This document shows, one piece after another, positions 1 through 5,204 of a DNA stretch of 5,204 nt (positions are counted from its first letter, which is position 1; the number at the start of each line of letters is the position of its first letter). Position numbers and translations under genes: made by a program. Source of the stretch: an uncultured Clostridia bacterium. Lineage in GTDB: Bacteria; Bacillota; Clostridia; TANB77; CAG-508. The notes under the pieces were generated by a model. That model was given only the letters and a program-made list of their open reading frames with translations, searched no databases and was not told the origin of the DNA. The stretch is from contig CANQOU010000094.1 in assembly GCA_947625565.1 (NCBI GenBank), positions 1 through 5,204 on the forward strand, written 5' to 3'.

Positions 1-268
1 ATCTGAAACAACAAAAAATACACAAGTTATGATTGAAAAAGAAGAAGCAAAGAAAGAAAAAGTTTTAGAAATGTCAATCGAAGAACTTGAATTATCAGTA
101 AGATCATTTAACTGTTTAAAAAGAGCTGGAATTGGAACTGTTGAAGATTTAATCAACAAAACAGAATCAGATATGATGAAAGTTAGAAATTTAGGCAAGA
201 AATCTTTTGATGAAGTAACAGCAAAATTACATTCATTAGGATTAGACTTTGCCAAAGAAGACGAATAA
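1..268 (+). CDS. rpoA: RNA polymerase alpha subunit, C-terminal domain (5' end outside window)
   Basis: Partial gene, open from the left edge (frame beginning at base 2) to the TAA at 266-268, giving about 88 visible residues. The segment is the alpha-CTD, the helix-hairpin-helix module that binds UP-element DNA and transcription activators. It is recognised by IEELELSVRSFNCLKRAGI, the TVEDL segment and MMKVRNLGKKSFDEV, all hallmarks of the family. A Lys/Glu-rich stretch before it (roughly bases 29-70) is the flexible linker to the N-terminal dimerisation domain, which is outside the window. The ATG at 29 is internal to this linker and not a start. The gene is followed 17 bases later by rplQ, the usual order at the end of the ribosomal protein/alpha operon. 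The protein has no in-frame CGG and no anomaly. Identification is very secure. Confidence 0.96.
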   Translation, partial: SETTKNTQVMIEKEEAKKEKVLEMSIEELELSVRSFNCLKRAGIGTVEDLINKTESDMMKVRNLGKKSFDEVTAKLHSLGLDFAKEDE

Positions 269-269
269 A

Positions 270-280
270 AAGGAGGGTGA
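270..280 (+). promoter_or_regulatory. Ribosome binding site that fixes the rplQ start
   Basis: AAGGAGGGTGA is an almost perfect match to the anti-Shine-Dalgarno complement. Its AGGAGG core (271-276) lies 9 bases before TTG 286. The in-frame GTG at 277 overlaps this core and so cannot be served by it, which makes TTG 286 the real start. Confidence 0.85.
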
Positions 281-285
281 AACAA

Positions 286-813
286 TTGGCAACAAATAGA
301 AAGCTAGGAAGAACCACAGATATTAGAAAATCTATGTTAAAAAATTTAGCAACTGATGTAATTGTTTATGGTAAAGTAGAAACAACTGAAATGAGAGCAA
401 AAGAAGTTAAATCAATAGTAGATAGTCTAATATCATTAGCAATAAAAGAAAAAGACAACTTTGAAGAAGTAGAAGTAACAATAAAAAAAGCAAAGCTTGA
501 TTCAAAAGGAAATAAAGTAACAGAATTAGTAAAAAGCAAAAACGGAAAAGAATACTTAAAAGTTGTAAAGGAAGAAGTTAAAGAAAAAAGACAAAAAGAT
601 ATGCCAACAAGATTAAATGCAAGAAGAAAAATGATAAGAAATTTAACTAAAATTAAAGATAGCAAAGGAAATAACATAGACGTACCAGCAAAATTATTTA
701 ATGAATTAGCACCAAAATATGCAGGTAAAAATGCAGGAGGATATACAAGAATTATAAAAGCTGGACCTAGAAAAGGCGATGGAGCAGAAGTAGCTATTTT
801 ACAATTAGTATAG
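286..813 (+). CDS. rplQ: Large-subunit ribosomal protein L17, long clostridial variant
   Basis: Encodes L17 (bL17), which sits near the peptide exit tunnel of the 50S subunit. The start is taken as TTG 286 (MATNRKLGRTT), giving 175 residues; GTG 277 would add three residues but lies inside the ribosome binding site. The N-terminal RKLGRTTDIRKSML motif, VETTEMRAKEVKSIVD and the C-terminal GGYTRIIKAGPRKGD-AEVAILQLV end are typical L17. Most L17 proteins are about 115-130 residues. Here a Lys/Glu-rich insertion of about 50 residues (roughly 56-108) and a smaller one near 122-131 lie on either side of the ARRKM segment. From memory, similar long L17 forms occur in Lachnospiraceae and related Clostridia, so this is a lineage trait rather than damage. 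The gene is co-transcribed with rpoA and followed directly by a terminator. Confidence 0.95.
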   Translation: MATNRKLGRTTDIRKSMLKNLATDVIVYGKVETTEMRAKEVKSIVDSLISLAIKEKDNFEEVEVTIKKAKLDSKGNKVTELVKSKNGKEYLKVVKEEVKEKRQKDMPTRLNARRKMIRNLTKIKDSKGNNIDVPAKLFNELAPKYAGKNAGGYTRIIKAGPRKGDGAEVAILQLV

Positions 814-820
814 TAAATAG

Positions 821-853
821 AAGCGGGGAGGAAACTTCCTGTTTTTATTTTTT
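821..853 (+). terminator. Intrinsic terminator closing the rpoA-rplQ operon
   Basis: A 10-bp stem pairs 821-830 with 835-844 (AAGCGGGGAG / CTTCCTGTTT, including three G-U pairs) around a GAAA tetraloop (831-834). It is followed by a T-rich tract to about 853, interrupted by one A. It begins 8 bases after the rplQ stop, so it ends the ribosomal transcript. The CGG at 824 belongs to this stem and is not coding. Confidence 0.85.
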
Positions 854-888
854 ACTAATTGCAAAAGCACATAAAAATATTTTTTTCA

Positions 889-908
889 TATAATAAGAAC
901 ATAGGAGG
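889..908 (+). promoter_or_regulatory. Candidate -10 element and strong RBS for the small membrane protein gene
   Basis: A consensus TATAAT stands at 889-894, after the rplQ terminator. An AGGAGG ribosome binding site (903-908) lies 8 bases before ATG 917. No convincing -35 lies at 17-18 bases (AGCACA at 866-871 is poor; TTGCAA at 859-864 is 24 bases away). The implied leader is very short. The ribosome binding site is firm, the promoter only probable. Confidence 0.5.
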
Positions 909-916
909 GAAGAAAT

Positions 917-1271
917 ATGCTAGAATTTGTAGTAAACACAGTATTCTGGACATTGGCCTTTTATGGATTATTTGAAATAGTAAAAAATATTATATACATA
1001 TCAACATATACACGGAATGAAAACTGACGGAATATATGTGATTGTAGCAGTAAAAAATCAAGAAGATAAAATCGAAGGATTTTTGCGTACAATGTTATTT
1101 AAAATATTATATGGAAGAGAAGAATATTTTAAAAATATAATTATAGCAGACTTAGAATCAACAGACCATACAAAAGAAATTATAAAAACATTATCTAAAG
1201 ACTATGATGTTTTAAAAGTAACAAGTTGGAAAGAATGTAAAGAGGTTATGGACAACGTAGATGCAAATTAA
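917..1271 (+). CDS. Small membrane-anchored GT2-like protein, read across a +1 frame change at CGG 1013
   Basis: Translation starts at ATG 917 behind a strong AGGAGG and runs 36 codons to TGA 1025-1027. This product is essentially one hydrophobic segment (about residues 4-22) plus a short basic tail. The second reading frame opens at ATG 1017, overlaps by 11 bases, has no ribosome binding site and encodes 84 residues. If the C of CGG 1013 is skipped, ACA (1010) joins GGA (1014) and the two parts become one 117-residue protein. In that protein a transmembrane anchor is followed by a domain like the start of family-2 glycosyltransferases: IYVIVAVKNQEDKIEG (about 39-54), then IIIADLESTDHT (about 74-85). 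The DxD and acceptor half of a real GT2 enzyme are absent, so catalysis is doubtful. I recall single-ORF clostridial hypothetical proteins of this shape, but did not verify them. Function unknown. The alternative is two translationally coupled genes. Confidence 0.7.
1010..1016 (+). other. Putative +1 recoding site 1 (ACA C GGA)
   Basis: The zero frame reads ACA CGG AAT GAA AAC TGA. Skipping C1013 gives ACA GGA ATG AAA ACT, which enters the downstream GT2-like frame. Without the shift, translation stops three codons after CGG. No Shine-Dalgarno-like stimulator or homopolymer slip run is visible upstream. Confidence 0.65.
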
Positions 1272-1293
1272 AATAAATTTTTTTTAAAACAGA

Positions 1294-1343
1294 TAGAAAT
1301 ATTTAACAATGCGTGGTATAATAACAGCAAAAGAAAGAGGAGA
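1294..1343 (+). promoter_or_regulatory. Extended -10 promoter and RBS of the nucleotidyltransferase gene
   Basis: TGGTATAAT (1314-1322) is an extended -10 with a consensus TATAAT. A partial -35, TAGAAA (1294-1299, four of six matches), lies 17 bases upstream. The ribosome binding site AGAGGAG (about 1335-1341) precedes ATG 1350. The promoter probably also serves recD2, which follows 14 bases after the first gene. Confidence 0.6.
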
Positions 1344-1349
1344 CAAGTT

Positions 1350-1832
1350 ATGCCACAAAAAAAAATAGGATTTACAATTGGAAAATTTGCACCTTTGCAT
1401 AGAGGACATCAATTTTTAATAGAAACAGCTATCAAAGAAATGGACGAATTTATTGTAGTAATATATGAAACAGATAAAATAGAAATTCCACTTGAAAAAA
1501 GAGCTAATTGGATAAAAACATTATATCCAAACGTAAAAATAATATATGCATATAATCCACCAAATCAATATGGATTAGATGAAGAAAGTGTAAAAATTCA
1601 AATGGAATATTTAACAAAATACATAAAGCCATATAAAGTTACTCACTTTTATAGTAGTGAGCAATATGGAGAAAAAGTAGCAAAATATCTAGGAATTATA
1701 GACAGAAGAATAGATAGCCAAAGAATTAAATTTCCAATATCAGCAACACACATTAGAAATCAATTAGAAAGATACAAAGAAAATTTGCCAGAACAAGTAT
1801 ATTTAGACTGTAAAAAAGCACTTAACAAATAG
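1350..1832 (+). CDS. NadR/NMN-adenylyltransferase-like nucleotidyltransferase
   Basis: A 160-residue protein of the HxGH nucleotidyltransferase superfamily. GKFAPLHRGHQFLIE (11-25) carries the HRGH nucleotide-binding motif (17-20). FYSSEQYGEKVA (100-111) resembles the SSExYGE segment of NadR-type NMN adenylyltransferases. PISATHIR (129-136) is the C-terminal ISxTxxR phosphate-binding motif. Enzymes of this group transfer AMP from ATP to nicotinamide mononucleotide in NAD synthesis or salvage, in the cytosol. The length matches an isolated NMNAT domain: the N-terminal regulator and C-terminal ribosylnicotinamide kinase of full NadR are missing. The substrate is therefore inferred, and other nucleotidyl acceptors are possible. 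The start is ATG 1350 with AGAGGAG upstream. The gene stops 14 bases before recD2, so the two are likely co-transcribed, though no functional link is obvious. It has no in-frame CGG and an intact frame. Confidence 0.82.
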   Translation: MPQKKIGFTIGKFAPLHRGHQFLIETAIKEMDEFIVVIYETDKIEIPLEKRANWIKTLYPNVKIIYAYNPPNQYGLDEESVKIQMEYLTKYIKPYKVTHFYSSEQYGEKVAKYLGIIDRRIDSQRIKFPISATHIRNQLERYKENLPEQVYLDCKKALNK

Positions 1833-1846
1833 AAGGAGAGAAAAAC

Positions 1847-4065
1847 TTGGAGCTAACAGGGGAAGTAGAAGATATAATATATCAAAATGAAGTAAATAGT
1901 TATACAATTGCTAGATTTGAAACAGAAGATGAAGAAACTACAATTGTAGGTTATCTTCCTTTTGTATCAAAAGGCGATAGTTTAGAAGTAATAGGAAATT
2001 ATGTTGAACACAAAGAATATGGCATGCAATTTAAAGTTATAACATTTAAAAAACTAATGCCAAAAACTGAAGGGGCAATACAAAAATATCTTGCAAGTGG
2101 AAACATAAAAGGAATAGGGGAAGCAACAGCAAAGAGAATTGTTCAAAAATTCGGTGAAAACACAATAAATGTTATAAAATATGACCCAATTAGATTAGCT
2201 GAAATTAAAGGAATTACAGAAGAAAAAGCAAGAATAATATCAGAAAGTTTTAATGAAACACAAGAAATGTGGCAAATTGTAGGATTTTTAGAAAAATTCA
2301 ATATTAGTGCAGAGCATGCAAAAAAAGTATATGAAAAGCTAGGAGCAGATAGTATACAAAAAATAGAAGAAAATCCATATTTGCTTGTAGACATAGCTAG
2401 AGGAGTAGACTTTAGACAAATTGATCAAATGGCAATGAAAATAGGGATTAACCCAGATAATGAAAAGAGAGTACAAACAGGAATAAAATATGCGTTAATC
2501 AGAACTACATATAACGGACATAGTTGTACTTTAAAAGAAAATTTATTAGAATTTGTAAGAAACTTGTTAGAAGTTAGTACAGAAAATATAGAGGACAACC
2601 TTATTAACTTAAAAGTAAATGGAGAAATTATTATTGAAAAAAGAGGAAAAGAAGAATGGATTTATCTAACAAGTTTTTATAAAACAGAAGAAGAAATTGC
2701 TTTTAGAATAAATTATTTACAAAATAGTAAAAATGTAAAAGAAATAAAAAATATTGATGCACAATTAAAAAAGATAGAAAAAAATTCAAGTATTAAATTA
2801 TCTGAAAAACAAAAAGAAGCAATAAAAGCAATCAATGAGCATAATGTACTAATTATTACAGGAGGACCAGGAACAGGAAAAACAACGATTATAAAGACAA
2901 TAATAGAATTATATCAATCAAAAGGAAAAAAGGTAGTATTAACTGCACCAACAGGTAGAGCAGCAAAAAAAATGACTGAAAGCACAGGAGAAGAAGCTTC
3001 TACTTTACATAGACTGCTATGTATTGGAAAATTAAATGATGAAGGAATATATAATAAAGATAATAATTATGAAGGAGAACCAATAGATGCTGATGTTGTA
3101 GTAGTTGACGAATTATCAATGGTAGATATGTTTTTAATGAATTATCTATTAAAATGTCTTTATAAAGGAACAAAATTGATTCTAGTAGGAGATGTAGACC
3201 AATTACCTTCAGTAGGTCCAGGTTCAGTATTAAAAGACTTAATAAATAGTGAGAAAATCGAAACAGTTTATTTGGACAAAATATTTAGACAAGCTGCAAA
3301 AAGCAAAATTATCTTAAATGCACATAGAGTAAATAAAGGGGAAAGCTTTTTAAGTAAAGATGATATTGCAAATGAAACAGAACAAGATTTTTTCTATATC
3401 ACACCAAAAAGTCAGGAAGAAATTCTAAAAGAAGTAATAAGTTTATGCACAGGAAGATTGCAAAAATTTGGAAATTATGATTTTTTTCAAAACATTCAGA
3501 TTATAACACCAACAAAAAAAGGAATGTTAGGAACAAAAGAGCTTAATAAAGAATTACAAGCATATTTAAACCCAAACGTGTATGGCTTACCAGAAAAATC
3601 ATATGCTGGAGCAATTTATAGAAAACGGGGACCGTATTATGCAAATAAAAAACAACTATGATATTACTTGGGAAAAGCAAGACGAATATGGAAAAAAAGA
3701 ATTTGGAAATGGAATATTTAATGGTGAAATAGGAACAATTACAAATATTGATGAACAAGAAAAAGTAATAGAAGTGAAATTTGATGACCAAAAAGAAGTA
3801 AACTATGAATTTTCAGAATTGGACCAAATTGAACACAGTTATGCAATTACAATACATAAATCACAACGGAAGTGAATTTGATGTTGTAATTTTAGTAGTT
3901 CCACAAGCAGCACCGATGTTATTAACTAGAAACTTACTATATACAGGCATAACAAGAGCTAAAAAACTTCTTATAATCATTGGAATAGAAAATGTTGTTG
4001 AATATATGATACAAAATGTAGATAGCAAAAAACGTAATACAGGGCTTTCATATAAGCTAGAATAA
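1847..4065 (+). CDS. recD2: RecD2-type ATP-dependent DNA helicase, interrupted by two +1 frame changes at CGG codons
   Basis: RecD2 is the RecB/C-independent 5'-3' SF1 helicase of Firmicutes, acting in DNA repair and replication. The start is TTG 1847 behind AGAAGGAGAG (MELTGEVEDIIY). Visible parts are an N-terminal OB-like domain; helix-hairpin-helix repeats (GNIKGIGEATAKRIV and following); Walker A GGPGTGKT (339-346); motif Ia TAPTGRAA (366-373); Walker B DELSM (421-425); motif III GDVDQLP (448-454); and motif IV IFRQ (479-482). The zero frame ends at TGA 3659 after 604 residues. Skipping C3626 gives YRK-GDRIMQ and continues into the SH3-like region. Skipping C3867 gives HKSQ-GSEFD, helicase motif V (670-678), then motif VI YTGITRA (698-704), ending at TAA 4063. 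The rejoined product is 738 residues, normal for the family, with no missing motif and no degenerate stretch. Without both shifts it lacks motifs V and VI and should be inactive. A pseudogene is the main alternative. Confidence 0.93.
3623..3629 (+). other. Putative +1 recoding site 2 (AAA C GGG) in recD2
   Basis: The zero frame reads AGA AAA CGG GGA CCG and meets TGA at 3659. Skipping C3626 gives AGA AAA GGG GAC CGT ATT ATG (RKGDRIM), restoring the conserved GD-x-(I/V)MQ-x-(K/R)NNYD stretch. Removing one A of the run 3622-3625 instead would give RNGDRIM, so the exact skipped base is not proven. The frame and the glycine are the same in both cases. Confidence 0.75.
3864..3870 (+). other. Putative +1 recoding site 3 (CAA C GGA) in recD2
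   Basis: The zero frame here reads CAT AAA TCA CAA CGG AAG TGA, stopping one codon after CGG. Skipping C3867 gives CAA GGA AGT GAA TTT, i.e. HKSQGSEF, which is helicase motif V. The C is a singleton, so no homopolymer miscount is needed, and the motif places the break to the exact base. Confidence 0.8.
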
Positions 4066-4098
4066 AATCATTTGGGGACAAAATCCTCAAATGATTTT
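4064..4098 (+). terminator. Hairpin between recD2 and comF, possible (bidirectional) terminator
   Basis: A 15-bp stem pairs 4064-4078 (AAAATCATTTGGGGA) with 4084-4098 (TCCTCAAATGATTTT), with one G-U pair and a CAAAA loop. It overlaps the recD2 stop codon. The A-rich left and T-rich right arms fit a terminator, possibly acting on both strands. The U run is only four bases and is followed by AA, so termination may be partial and comF may still receive read-through. Confidence 0.65.
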
Positions 4099-4116
4099 AA
4101 CATAGAAAGGAGACAG

Positions 4117-4764
4117 ATGTTAGAAACAATAAAAAATTTAATATATCCACCTAAGTGTGGTATATGTGGAAAACTAAATAAAAAATACTTATGTAGAGAG
4201 TGTAAAAATCAATTAGAAAATTGTGCAATATGTGAAATATTAGAAAATAGAAATCCATATATTTTATTTGATGAACAAATATCAATTTTTTCATATAAAT
4301 CTTTAATTCGAAATGAAATTTTATCATTCAAATTCGGAGAAGCTTCATATCTATATAAAACATTTGTAAATTTTTTAATAAAAAATCAAAAAGTATTCCA
4401 AAAAATAAAAAGTTATGATATTATAATTCCAGTACCAATTAGTAAAAAGAGAAAACGAGAAAGAGGATATAACCAAAGCTTGCTTATAGCAAGAGAAATA
4501 TCAAAAAATACTAATATTGAGATAGCCCAAAATTGTTTATATAAAACAAAAAATACTATTGAGCAAAGTAAATTAAATCGTGAAGAAAGAGAAAAGAATG
4601 TACAAAATGTATATACAATAAAAAACGAGCAAATACTAGAAAACAAGAAAATATTGCTAATTGATGATATATTAACAACAGGAAATACATTGAATTCTTG
4701 CAGTAAAGAACTAAAAAAAGGAAAACCAGATAAAATAGGAGTATTGGTACTAGCAAAAGATTAA
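4117..4764 (+). CDS. comF: ComF/ComFC family phosphoribosyltransferase-like competence protein
   Basis: A 215-residue ComF-family protein; the family is required for DNA uptake in competent bacteria and is thought to act with the ComFA translocase in the cytosol. The N-terminal zinc-binding part has C14-x2-C17, C26-x2-C29 and C36-x2-C39. The middle has IIPVPISKKRKRERGYNQ with the family RGYNQ (116-120). The C-terminal type-I phosphoribosyltransferase loop is LLIDDILTTGNT (180-191). ATG 4117 is chosen because AGAAAGGAGA (4104-4113) lies just upstream; the in-frame TTG 4072 falls inside the hairpin and has no ribosome binding site. Adjacency to recD2 is, from memory, common in Clostridia. Arginines here include CGA (4309, 4456) and CGT, but never CGG; the one CGG trinucleotide (4335) is out of frame, TTC|GGA. 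No ComFA gene is visible in the window. Confidence 0.92.
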   Translation: MLETIKNLIYPPKCGICGKLNKKYLCRECKNQLENCAICEILENRNPYILFDEQISIFSYKSLIRNEILSFKFGEASYLYKTFVNFLIKNQKVFQKIKSYDIIIPVPISKKRKRERGYNQSLLIAREISKNTNIEIAQNCLYKTKNTIEQSKLNREEREKNVQNVYTIKNEQILENKKILLIDDILTTGNTLNSCSKELKKGKPDKIGVLVLAKD

Positions 4765-4781
4765 ACAGAAAGGATAGAAAG

Positions 4782-5204
4782 ATGGAGGATTTAGTAGAAA
4801 GTATTTTGGATTACATTCGTTCAGATTACACAGATTATGCAATAATGATAAATGGAGAATGGGGTTCAGGAAAAACTCATTTTTGGAATAATAAAATTAG
4901 AAAAAAAATAGAATCAATGCAATTAAATGGAAAAAAATTTACTACAATATATATGTCTTTGTATGGAATTTCTAACTTAGAAGAAATAAGTAAAAAGATA
5001 TTTATTGAAACAACTCAACTAATGGATAAGAATTTAAGAAAATATATGAACTCAAATGAGCAAAAGACAATTCCTGAATATGCAAAAACAGGTCTAGATA
5101 TGGCAAACTTTTTTGGTGTAACTCAAAATGGAGATAAAATTGATTATGCAGATTTTTTCTCAACAGATGATAAAGTGTTATGTTTCGATGACCTAGAAAG
5201 AGCA
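4782..5204 (+). CDS. KAP-like P-loop NTPase, N-terminal part (runs off the window)
   Basis: The first 141 residues of a P-loop ATPase, open at the right edge. INGEWGSGKTHF (23-34) is a Walker A motif of the GxWGxGKT type, and VLCFDDLERA (132-141) is a Walker B motif with the FDDLER form. That pairing is characteristic of KAP-family NTPases, a STAND-like group often found in accessory regions, sometimes attached to membrane segments or effector domains. Between the motifs lies LYGISNLEEISKKIF, also typical of this group. The start is ATG 4782, with AAAGGA about 7 bases upstream and 17 bases after comF, so it is probably co-transcribed with comF. Everything after Walker B is outside the window, so no effector domain or function can be assigned. 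It has no in-frame CGG. A defence role is possible but unsupported here. Confidence 0.75.
   Translation, partial: MEDLVESILDYIRSDYTDYAIMINGEWGSGKTHFWNNKIRKKIESMQLNGKKFTTIYMSLYGISNLEEISKKIFIETTQLMDKNLRKYMNSNEQKTIPEYAKTGLDMANFFGVTQNGDKIDYADFFSTDDKVLCFDDLERA

Noticed and set aside
277..285. GTG 277 as the rplQ start
   Set aside because: It overlaps the Shine-Dalgarno sequence itself. TTG 286 has correct spacing and yields a typical L17 N-terminus.
1271..1290. AT-only inverted repeat after the GT2-like gene as a terminator
   Set aside because: The TTAAAA/TTTTAA pairing lacks any GC pairs and has no stable stem.
3590..3626. prfB-like programmed frameshift with an upstream Shine-Dalgarno stimulator
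   Set aside because: Only a weak GGAG around 3608 is present at site 2, too far from the CGG, and nothing comparable is found at the other two sites.
1013..3869. Simple sense reassignment of CGG (as in lineages reading CGG as Trp or Gln)
   Set aside because: A reassigned triplet would keep the frame. Here the frame changes by +1 at each in-frame CGG.
1013..3869. Sequencing or assembly errors, or random pseudogene indels, as the explanation of the frame breaks
   Set aside because: Not excluded, only judged less likely: all three events are +1, involve a C directly before a GGN Gly codon and after an A-ending codon, and two preserve highly conserved motifs. Raw reads would decide.
3582..3875. 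Separate gene for a 97-residue protein
   Set aside because: It has no ribosome binding site. Only its part after 3627 resembles anything, and that part is the continuation of RecD2 (GDRIMQ to HKSQ).
3805..4065. Separate gene for an 86-residue protein
   Set aside because: The part after 3868 is RecD2 motifs V and VI. The ATG at 3805 lies in a shadow frame of the preceding segment and has no ribosome binding site.
4072..4116. TTG 4072 as the comF start
   Set aside because: It sits inside the intergenic hairpin with no ribosome binding site. ATG 4117 follows AGAAAGGAGA and gives a normal ComF N-terminus.
366..4756. Minus-strand open frames (366-677, 2143-2394, 3543-3791, 4413-4646, 4556-4756)
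   Set aside because: They are Phe/Leu/Ser-rich shadows of A-rich genes, without ribosome binding sites or recognisable domains.

Overview
The window is AT-rich (A-heavy coding strand, AGA as the main arginine codon, strong AGGAGG ribosome binding sites, several TTG starts). Together with the gene content (rpoA-rplQ, a long clostridial-type L17, recD2 next to comF) this points to a low-GC Firmicute, most likely an uncultured Clostridia lineage. This placement is inferred from composition and protein similarity recalled from memory, not from a search. All genes lie on the + strand.

Layout: 1-268 is the end of rpoA (alpha C-terminal domain). 286-813 is rplQ with an internal extension, closed by a GAAA-loop terminator (821-853). 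917-1271 encodes a small membrane-anchored protein with a glycosyltransferase-2-like half domain, split between two frames. 1350-1832 is a NadR/NMN-adenylyltransferase-like nucleotidyltransferase behind its own extended -10 promoter. 1847-4065 is recD2, a RecD-type DNA helicase spread over three frames. A 15-bp hairpin (4064-4098) separates it from comF (4117-4764), which is followed by the start of a KAP-type P-loop NTPase (4782 to the window edge).

The main observation concerns the codon CGG. CGG occurs in-frame exactly three times in the genes here (1013, 3626, 3867), and each one sits exactly where a gene breaks frame. In every case the reading frame resumes one base later, so that N-N-A|CGG-N is read as N-N-A|(C)|GGN. 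A glycine then falls where the protein needs one: in RecD2 these are the Gly of a GDRIMQ-type motif and the Gly of helicase motif V (HKSQG). The other five coding-region CGG trinucleotides are all out of frame (NNC|GGN), and the genes run straight through them. Arginine is otherwise written AGA, CGT or CGA.

The simplest reading is that CGG is not a normal arginine codon in this organism but an efficient +1 recoding signal. Either a hungry or unassigned CGG lets tRNA-Gly read GGN out of frame, or a four-base decoder reads CGGN as Gly. Two shifts within one conserved helicase, both needed to reach motifs V and VI, argue against a low-efficiency regulatory frameshift. Pseudogene decay or assembly error cannot be excluded from one window, but neither explains why all three breaks have the same form. 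The genes otherwise look like ordinary housekeeping: transcription, translation, cofactor metabolism, DNA repair and competence. The possible exception is the NTPase at the right edge, whose family is often accessory or defence-linked.
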